From Phycomyces blakesleeanus NRRL 1555(-) (Eukaryota > Mucoromycota > Mucoromycetes > Mucorales > Phycomycetaceae), in NCBI RefSeq assembly GCF_001638985.1, contig NW_017265146.1, forward strand, positions 372,001 to 436,000: 64,000 bases of DNA, given 5' to 3'. Position 1 is the first letter of the stretch; each line of letters begins with the position of its first letter. Shown one piece after another: positions 56,247 to 64,000 of this stretch. A program made the translations under genes and the position numbers. The notes beneath the pieces were generated by a model that searched no databases, was not told where the DNA came from, and saw only the letters and a list, made by a program, of their open reading frames with translations.

Positions 56247-57598
56247 GATGAAAGAGATTTTGGCTTTTTATATATAAAGTATAAAATTAAATTGAATATA
56301 CAAAGTGAAACTGTATTTTATTTCTGCACAGATAGAAATGTAATTATGTGATCAGTTGATTTACAGTGCGGCTGGTAAATTTTGTCCGTTCTTAAAAAAT
56401 AAATGGCGCTACCAAGAAAATGATTGCCCATTTGTTGGCATATGATTGTCGTTTCCGAGATTTCACTTTGTCTTTTTAAAAAAATTCGATTTGTCGGCTT
56501 AATTGTAAGCTTGTCATATATAAGCAAATGTTTATTGAAGTGAGCAGTTAATTAGAAGCTCGTTTTGTTATAGCAGTTAATAATTTGGGCCTTAGAGTAT
56601 CTACAGAATCCATGAAGATTACTGAGGCTTACATTGTTACATGCATCTTCAATTCTTTTACGACAGATTTTCTTCATTCATAAACAATTGATACAATTCG
56701 ATGCAGAAAAGCAGTAGATTATTGTTCAAATACCTTATGATGGGAAATAATCCTGTTTCTGAGTCAAGAGTGTGCAAAAAAATGAATATATTTGACTTTT
56801 TGCTTTTCCAACAGACATGGGTAGGTTTGAGTGCGGAAAAAGCGGTAGGAATCGCCTAGAAAAGTCTTTTAAAACTGCTGTCTATTAAGCTAAAATAAAG
56901 AATTTGCTTGCATAACCTGTACAAAAACTGGTAAAATTAATTTTTATGTATTGCCATAATGCATCCAATGCTGTCTTATTTATCATGTTGCATTTGTTAA
57001 ATTCTATAACACAGCATTCTTTATTCTATATAAAATGATATAGTTTATGAGATTCCTCTCAAACACGTTTGATTGGGCTCATTGAAGCTCTACCATGACG
57101 AAGTGTCATAACAGACATATAGTCGCATTAGGCTACTTTTGGTTTCTACTGTAGCGAATCGAAGATGCAAAAACAACACAATTGAGCCATCATACTAAGC
57201 ATCTGGGTTAAAAGAGCCCGCAGGGCGGCGCCGCAACCAAGCGTAGCGAGATAGAACGGCTAGTATAATATACTTAAATCACACAAAGCTGGAAAATGAT
57301 AATAAGCATTTGCATGTCAAGTATTATACAATGGAGAGGATTGAAAGGAGGTGTTCAAAAAACATAAAAATAGAACAAACTAGGGGTGTGGTGGAGAATA
57401 TATGGACCTTAAATTGTTCGTGTTAGGCCAATATTCTTCTTATGTTAATTTATATAATGTGGGGTTTATCACATCAGTCAGAACAACAGGCATACTCGAA
57501 GAGTATCGGTACTCGGCCTTTTTCTTCATGTGGTCTTCTTTTAAGGCCACAATTTAGTCAATAGAATTCCCCATAATACCCTAAATATACTATAAGCA
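56247..57598. other. Spacer with F-box promoter and a possible Helitron end
   Basis: No gene. The first 40 bp hold the F-box core promoter. The GC-rich patch at 57215-57272 is unlike its surroundings and is listed separately. Confidence 0.5.
57212..57272 (+). mobile_element. Possible Helitron 3' terminus
   Basis: The GC-rich palindrome GCGGCGCCGC (57226-57235) is followed by AACCAAGCGTAGCGAG and then CTAGT (about 57260). A hairpin shortly before CTRR-T is the usual Helitron 3' end, and AGCGTAGCGAG resembles Helitron ends I remember. The 5' end and the Rep/helicase gene are not seen. Confidence 0.4.
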
Positions 57599-57599
57599 A

Positions 57600-58351
57600 T
57601 GTCACGTAAACAGGCTTACTATGATAAAGCGTTTTGCCTTCATGTTCCAACAGAACTGCGCCAAGTCAGGAACAAAGTCATCGTTTTCAGAGAAATCTGG
57701 TATGAGAAGAAGAGAGCCTTCTATCCACATATCAAATATCCTATTTATCTTGAACGAAAGGCTCCAGAGGTGCAACTGTTTGCCTATCGATGTACAAGAA
57801 ATTTATCTTTGTCATACCTAAACACATGCATAATACACACCAACTGCATTCAAGAAGAAGACCTTCACATTTTCAAAGCTTTCAATGGAAGCGCAGGAAT
57901 AATGATCAACGATTGACTTCAACATTGCTACTCCACCAAACATCCCCTTGTGATTGTCAAAGCACAGCCTCTACATGACCTTGCTTTAATAGCAGTCAGA
58001 AACTTCTACCAGAAAGACCCCAATTTCTTTCAAGCCAAAGAGCTTCACTAACCCATCATTTTTATATTGACTTTTCAGGTCAACAAATACTTTTTGAAGT
58101 CTTAATTGACTTGTCATGCTCTCCAGAATGGGCTGACCTTTAAAAAATCCAGCTTTACAATCTTCAGGTTCCAAGTTCCTGGCTACGATATTGACGAAAG
58201 GCTTCACGAGTACCTCGGAGAAAGCATCTTCTGAGCCTTTAAACAAAAAATGCGACGTGTACATATTAGGGGGTTTCATTATATCTTCGGATAAGTTCAG
58301 ATTAGGATTCGGAAGGCGGATTTTAAACCTGTAGCCAATGATAGTAAACAT
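57600..58351 (-). pseudogene. Stop-riddled pseudogene of an unrecognised protein
   Basis: One minus-strand frame is coding-like for about 250 codons. Codons from 58351 to 57986 are open (121 aa, with SHFLFKGSEDAFSEVLVKPF and NIVARNLEPEDCK). The same frame continues through several stops to 57600 with clear protein-like text (KSIVDHYSCASIESFENVK, DFSENDDFVPDLAQFCWN). Such in-frame stops without frameshifts indicate point-mutation decay. I think it belongs to a large Mucoromycota repeat-associated family, but I cannot name it. The plus-strand frame at 57599-57916 is its shadow. Confidence 0.55.
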
Positions 58352-59071
58352 AAAATAGAAATTATTGAGTCCCCCTTTTTAATTAATCGTCTTATTTTTG
58401 TACCTGCTATTTTATTATAAAAAATTAAGTTAATTTCTATCACTTATATTAGGCATTTTGCTTACAAAAGTTTGTATATAAAATAGAAATATGTAAGAGA
58501 GACAAATAAATTGATAAACTTTTGCTTTAAGTCTTTCAAGACGTCAAAATGAGCAATCCTCCATTTCAATCCGAAAGCTTTTTTCTTCAGATTAAATCTA
58601 CACATTTTAAATCTATTCAAATTCTTCCAAGCCAATAATTTCACAATTTAAACACCCGCTTTACGAATCCTAATCTGAATTTCTATACAGAGATAATGAA
58701 ACCCTCTATCGAGTTTTTTCTGGACACGTCATTTTACCCTGAAGAATTAGAGAAAGACACCAGGTCCCGCACATGTAATCAGAATTGCTTACCCTATAGA
58801 AAAAAAATAGGCGATCTTAGTGAATTGTTGCAAGTCTTCCGAGGTTTAAAATGACTTGTACTTGAGTTTTAATTAAGCACCAATTTCTCTCTCGCTCTCT
58901 TTTATATTCTACTTTTTTTTTTACCCCACCATGTTTTTTGCAGTCAAAGCAAAACATCTTTTTCTTAGCTTTTTCAACCCGTTACAAAACTAAATACCAA
59001 GTTATTCAAATCTAATGGCTTACCAGCGGTAGCTTGGGTGGGTCCTAAGCGGTAACCAGGACGGAATTTTT
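58352..59071. other. Spacer, possibly including more of the pseudogene
   Basis: The minus-strand frame at 58462-58644 (60 codons, Lys/Phe-rich) may be the pseudogene's N-terminal part. Nothing else is recognised. 58990-59070 is the 3' flank of the Fanzor-like remnant. Confidence 0.35.
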
Positions 59072-59335
59072 TCATCTTCTTTGAATTCTAGTCAGTCTTT
59101 GTCTCAAACGACGACCCTCCTGGAGATCTTCTTCTGCTTGTCTTCTGATACGTCCAATCCGAATGACACGAGTGAACCTTACAGGTATAATCCCATCATA
59201 TCTCAGATTGTTAAATATATGCCGGAAGTTCAGGACAGCAGCAAGATCCCGATTTCACAAACGATGCATAACCTCTGACCCGTCCATGTTCTCTAAACAA
59301 TTTAGATTGGTACATCTAAAAGGACTTGTTTCTAT
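59072..59335 (-). pseudogene. C-terminal remnant of a Fanzor (TnpB-like) gene
   Basis: The reverse strand reads RCTNLNC (zinc-finger cysteines), then HRL-stop-NRDLAAVLNFRHI, then IIPVRFTRVIRIGR and a basic end RRLRQRLTRIQRR before TGA at 59072-59074. This is the zinc-binding and third RuvC motif of Fanzor proteins as I remember them, with the usual Trp before NRD changed to TGA. The catalytic Asp of NRD is kept. Upstream of about 59335 the homology is lost, so the gene is 5'-truncated. It is opposite in strand to, and distinct from, the remnant at 9463-10628. Confidence 0.62.
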
Positions 59336-60700
59336 TTTTTTTCACAAGGTCTAAAATTATTAAGTCTCTAAAAGGAACACACTTAATAACTATGAAGGCT
59401 AGTATTAATAAAATGCGAATCAGCAAAGTTGACAAAAGAAAGCAATCTGAGAAGAATTAACAGAAAAATATATGCATCAAGTACAATTTGGTTGTCAAGA
59501 TTGCTCGCATGCTCATTAGAAATCTCGGTAGATTTAGAGAATTGCAAGGAATCTGTCTTCTTGTTTTTCAAAAGTAGGAATGAGACATGACAATGTTAAC
59601 ACAAAGCAGGTTTATACTCTTTGATAAAAAAATTAATTAAGCAATATACATGCCTTCATCAATACCATAGTACTTAGATAATAGCCTTTTTTTAGATAAA
59701 AAAAATGTAAAAAGTATCACATAAAAATAGATATATGTATATTATTTAATGAATGTATAGCTTAAGTTGTTACTAAATATCATAAAAAATAGTAATACTT
59801 CTTTCCATACTTCTTTATATTCAACTTGTATTATTTTGATCAATAAAAACTATAAAATTCCAATATAAAACCGTGTATTTGTTGAACCAATTATAAGAAT
59901 AGAGATATCTAAAAAAAGGTATAGATTTGCCATATTTAGAATATTTGATTGGATTATATGCAAAAATGATCTGAAATCCAACGAATTGTACTATCCAAAT
60001 TTGTTATAAAAAGAGAAATATGTACCTAAAAATGGTATAATTTTGCTACTTTAAACGATTTTATTGGATTAGATAAAAAGTAATTTTAACTCCCATAAAT
60101 AGTATTCGCTGTAAATACTTTTAATTTACTAAAGGCCAAGGTTCTATTGGCAGACAATATAACTCCGTGACCGTAGGAATTATACGGTCACGGAGTTATA
60201 ATGTCTGCCATTTACTACAGTGTTAGTCCGATTAGAGAGAAAGGTTGTGCCCCATCAGGAAACGTCGTTCCCGTAAGATTGCTGCAAAGTCTGGCCACAA
60301 CCCAAAAAAAAAATATGTAATCATAAAATATTAATTATGACTGACGTTGCATACGTTCAGGCTGTCCTGCCAGGCTGTCCGTAAGGTTTCCCTTTAAAAT
60401 ATCTTATTGATATTTTGCTTAAAACTATTTCCTGTACACAAGATAAGTCCAATCATTTAAACCGTTGTACAGAGCATGGGGACTGACATAGTAATAAAGC
60501 ATGCCTTTGGGATTAACAACCGAGAGATACTTTAGCCAGCAAAGCAATGCTAGAGGCAAAATACTTTTGTATTTAATTATCTACGGATTCTATTTTTCTC
60601 TCTCGATTTGTTCCCTTTCTCTCTTTCTTTCTTCATATTTATTATTCTTCTTCTTCTTCTTCTGTGGCTGGGATAGCAAGTGGTATTCTTTCACAGCAGT
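59336..60700. other. AT-rich spacer with a snapback hairpin
   Basis: No gene. A near-perfect inverted repeat at 60148-60210 is listed separately. CT-rich and TTC-repeat DNA lies at 60596-60662. Confidence 0.5.
60148..60210. repeat. Snapback hairpin, 28-bp arms
   Basis: The left arm, TGGCAGACAATATAACTCCG continuing to GTGACCGTA (60148-60175), pairs with 60183-60210 with a single mismatch, around a 7-nt loop GGAATTA. It is probably a collapsed foldback transposon or the paired ends of one. Confidence 0.9.
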
Positions 60701-60768
60701 GCGACATTAAAATATCAAAAAAAGGTTTGGATTCAGTAATAAAAATATATATTTTGATAGGCGCTTAC

Positions 60769-60973
60769 CTTGTACACCATGTACGACCAGTACAACCATT
60801 GAAGCCGTCCAATGAATCCGTTTGTTAGCAAAGCAATTATTCACAACTTCGGTTGACCAAAAACCGTCTGTGCGTACCAATGGACAGCTGAAACCACTAT
60901 TAGCATTATTAGCGTTTTTAGTACTGCTGAATATTGCGTATAAGCCTTCGAATGGTACAAAGGATACATACAT
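60769..60973 (-). other. Open frame with donor site, possible gene fragment
   Basis: From ATG 60973 the frame reads FVPFEGLYAIFSS, CPLVRTDGFWSTEVVNNC and NKRIHWTASMVV and ends at a good donor GTAAGCG (60762-60768). The composition is protein-like, but no following exon or family is recognised. May be a fragment of an old element. Confidence 0.3.
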
Positions 60974-62137
60974 AAAGGATCTTGCTACATATATTAGGTG
61001 TAAATACCTTTGGTATTAATCGTATTTAATATGTTTAAGGATAAGTGTATGTATATGTATATTAAGGCCAAAAAAGATAAATTGTAGTCGCGGAAAAAGC
61101 AATTTGTTTGGGAGTTTCTCCCTCCTTCCCTCCCTCCTTTCCTCTCACTCACTCACTCCCTCTCTCACTCTTTCATCCACTATTTCTTTAATATACATAT
61201 ACATACATGTATGTGTGTATATATGTATACATTGGCAGACATAGAAGCGGAGGTTCTTTTTAAGTAGTTGGTAAGATAGAGGTGGTCTGTTCATCTCAAG
61301 AAGTTTGGACTCTAAAAATAGCTTGACAATTAAAGAGGCCCAAGATCTTTAAAAGCAAGATCTAATATTATGGTTCTAGTCGTTCTATTGTGTGAGCCTA
61401 GTTACTTACTAGGTTTAATTGTTCATTTTCGATAGGTTTTATTGTACTTGAGTAATCAACGGTATTTCTTACACAAGACTGTAGTACCAGCTCTGAGTAT
61501 TTCTATAGAACTAGGCAACCCAGTCTGATTGCAATGAAAAACCCCCAATTAACCAATTCCAGCAATCCTTAAATCGATCTATACACAGAACTTCCGTGTT
61601 TGGTTGTGTAATTGACCCTCCAATTGACCTAGTCTAAGAGTTGATTATATACAAAGCCGTTGAATAGAAAGCTACGATACATTGTGCCAAAATCGATTGT
61701 ACTTTGTAATTATTTACAGATATTACAGTGGCAATACTTTTACCCCTGTGAAAAGAAAATATATTTACATTTCAGAAACTAGGTAAACAATAGAGAAAGT
61801 TCGGTCCTACTCAGTGCAAACTTTAAAAATAGCAACCACTTTATAACATTTGCGATATTCAGTCAAGAAAAGAGACCTGAAGATGCTTTAATACGCACAC
61901 GAATTCTGGCAGTTCGATTGTGCGAGCAAGCTAAAGATTGCGCACAGCCAAATACTTGACGTATCCCACTCTAGACTTTAATCTTTTATAAATACAATGC
62001 AATCTGTGGGAACTTGAATCTTCAAAAACTGGGTACCCTTTTTTTTTCAACCGGACCTCTTGGTGGCAATTTTTTTTTATAAATCCGCCAACATTATTAG
62101 TCGATACCTTGTTTCTACATACCTACCTAACTACCTA

Positions 62138-62174
<37 letters not shown>

Positions 62175-62826
62175 ATATAGATATCTATATATCTATATAT
62201 CTATCTAGCTATCTAGCTATCTAGCTATCTTATACATCTCTATATCTATCAATATTTTTGCACTCTTACATATACATACAAACTGATATACTCACAAAGA
62301 GATATATAGATATAAATATTATGTAGTAGAGACATCTTCCTTTGTAGAAATATCATAAACCATGGAAATATCGAAAATTTGATACTGATTTTTTTTAAGC
62401 AAATGGAAAAAAGGGCGTGGGTTCATTGCACACTTGGCTTGTACAACAGTAATAAAGATGACCTTTTATTTTTGCTATCGTCCCCCCTTCTCTATTTTTA
62501 TTTCTTTTTTATCCCTCCCAAATTTCCTATTCTTTCCTTCTCTTTCTCTTTCTCTTTCACACAAAACCAGCGTTTTCCTTTCCTTGCAAAGGTCTTCCAC
62601 CCTACTTTCCTTCACAAACCCCACACATTCCCTACAACCAAATATCCTTCCCTCCTCCCTCAACCTCCACCTTTCATACTCTCTCCCTCTTCAACCTACA
62701 TCCTTCCTTTGCAAGTAGAACCAACCCTTTCTTACAACTTACCTACCTACCTACCTACCTACCTACCATCCCTCTTATCACCCAAACCAAATAACAAAAC
62801 AAATTACTATTGCTAATTTCTAAAAA
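60974..62826. promoter_or_regulatory. Upstream region and CT-rich leader of the bHLH gene
   Basis: Contains microsatellites (CTCACTCA about 61143-61170, (CT)n 62142-62172, TATC units 62180-62230) and a long pyrimidine-rich stretch (about 62470-62810, including CCTA units 62742-62766), which is probably the 5' leader of the gene starting at 62827. Met/Pro/Ser frames through it are artefacts. Confidence 0.5.
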
Positions 62827-63859
62827 ATGGAATCCGACTTTGGTTTTGACGAATACATCATGCCCACCACCTACGCTGGTGTCCCCAAGCTTGAATGCTA
62901 CAACACTCAGCTCTATCCTTCAGGTAAAAAACGGAATACCCCCGATAAAAAAAACATATTAGAATATCTTCTCTTTACTACTACTATATTTTTTACAGAT
63001 GAATCCCCCCTAATTATATAACCAATGACGTCATACTAATACCTTCCTGTTAGTGGGTTACTATGGAAATGACACTGTTGTGTTTGAGAACACTGCAATG
63101 CCCCAAATGATGCCCTCATCCATGCTTTACCCTCAGCCTTCTAGCCCAGACTCTGTCTATTCACGCCTGTCACCTGGCGCCCCCTCACCATTGATGTCTT
63201 GCTCTCCACCTGCCGCTGTCCCTCTGGTGTCTAACTTGGCCCACGCCATCACAGAAAAGATCGCCAAAGCCAACACCCTGCCTGAGTCTTTTTTGCCCGA
63301 GTTTCACCAGTATTCTAAAGAAACATACGAAAACGGTGGAAGCAAGAAGAGACGCCGGGTTCAGAAACAGCAGCAGCAGCAGCAACAGCAACAACAACAA
63401 CAACAGCAGCAACAGCAACAACAGTCCTCATCCTCATCCTCTTGCGACTTTGAGAGTTCATCTTCAGACCAGGAAGATGATATTGATAGCGTATCTGCTG
63501 CTGAAGTTCGCCGCCAAATCCACATCCAGTCTGAACAGAAGCGTCGTGCTCAAATCAAGGATGGCTTTGATGAGCTCCGTCAGCATTTGCCCGGTTGTGT
63601 GAACAAGAAGATGAGCAAGGCAGCCCTGCTACACAGAACCACACAGCATCTCCAACACCTAAAGAATAATCAGACCTCACTTTTGGCCGAGCTGGAAAGA
63701 TTAGTGAACGAGAATGAGCAGTTAAGAAAGTAAGTATCTTTAAGGATTTTATTATATATATATATATGCATTTATTGACTTACGAACCTAAATAGATTCC
63801 AAGAATCAGTATTGCAGAAGCAGACATTGGAGCGAATGTACCAGATGGGAGCAATGTAA
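62827..63859 (+). CDS. bHLH-zip transcription factor, Max/MLX type
   Basis: Exons 62827-62923, 63054-63729 and 63796-63859 give 278 aa. Features: Pro/Ser-rich N-terminal half, basic KKRRRVQK (probable nuclear localisation signal), polyglutamine tract (about 137-158), Ser/Asp-rich acidic stretch, then bHLH at about 184-236 (RRQIHIQSEQKRRAQIKDGF ... MSKAALLHRTTQHLQHL) and a short leucine zipper to about 265. His189, Glu193 and Arg197 form the H-x3-E-x3-R triad that reads CACGTG-type E-boxes. Loop and helix 2 resemble MLX/Max more than SREBP (no Tyr in the basic region). Probably a dimerising regulator of metabolism. Polyglutamine length may vary among strains. The gene is complete. Confidence 0.88.
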
Positions 63860-64000
63860 AGAAGATTAAGATGGTCTTTAATGGATATTTAGATTCTTAT
63901 TCCTGATACTTGTCTCTTTCTCTTACATTTATTCTTATACTTATTTTGCGCTTCAATTTGTCCCTATGTTTTACTATTCTTTCTTTGCATGCCCTCATAC
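63860..64000. other. 3' flank of the bHLH gene
   Basis: T-rich DNA to the window end; nothing else recognisable. Confidence 0.5.

Noticed and set aside
57599..57916. Plus-strand 105-codon frame
   Set aside because: The opposite strand has the better coding pattern (pseudogene at 57600-58351); no domain on the plus strand.
62379..62816. 145-codon Pro/Ser/Leu/Phe-rich frame before the bHLH gene
   Set aside because: Consists of the pyrimidine-rich leader; composition is explained by CT repeats.
63336..63602. Ser/Asn-repeat frames overlapping the bHLH gene
   Set aside because: They are alternative frames of the CAG/CAA repeat within the bHLH exon.

Overview
This is nuclear DNA of a filamentous fungus, most likely an early-diverging one of the Mucorales type. 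The housekeeping genes are eukaryotic and carry short GT-AG introns of about 55-130 bp. Spacers are very AT-rich and full of microsatellites, and two decayed Fanzor/TnpB-like genes have the form I associate with Mucoromycota. I cannot fix genus or species.

Left part (about 1-24 kb) is gene-dense. In order: the last codons of an unknown gene; a membrane-anchored cytosolic-PLA2-type phospholipase (5 exons); a small unknown protein; two neighbouring signal-peptide/single-TM proteins, one with a tail rich in PSAP and PPxY motifs; ribosomal protein eL22; a decayed Fanzor-like gene; an endopolyphosphatase of the PPN1 family; RanGAP1; an unknown Ser-rich protein; the ESCRT-III protein CHMP1/Vps46 (6 exons); a small SET/post-SET protein; and a UBL3/MUB-type ubiquitin-fold protein ending in a CaaX box. 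Several were recovered only by joining exons by eye.

Middle part (about 24-47 kb) is gene-poor. Its main content is a tandem array of six same-strand genes for secreted, Kex2-type-processed, cysteine-rich peptides of about 39 mature residues (ATGs at 28556, 30828, 33334, 39540, 43904, 46382). Their cysteine spacing (C-x3-C ... C ... C-x-C, with GxC) resembles CSab defensin-like peptides. Every copy has a TATA box 50-65 bp upstream, a CATCTT-rich leader and an intron just after the stop codon. Flanks show old tandem duplication and a recent chimeric copy. This is the best candidate here for an undescribed system.

Right part (about 47-62 kb) is a repeat landscape: foldback elements, a tRNA-Leu(CAG), a large imperfect palindrome in which one arm has three solo-LTR insertions and the other keeps the matching empty sites, an intact F-box gene, a possible Helitron end, a stop-riddled pseudogene, a second Fanzor-like remnant and a near-perfect snapback hairpin. 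The window ends with a complete bHLH-zip transcription factor of the Max/MLX type with a polyglutamine tract (62827-63859).

All exon joins were made by eye from splice signals and protein continuity. Family names come from remembered motifs, since no search could be run.
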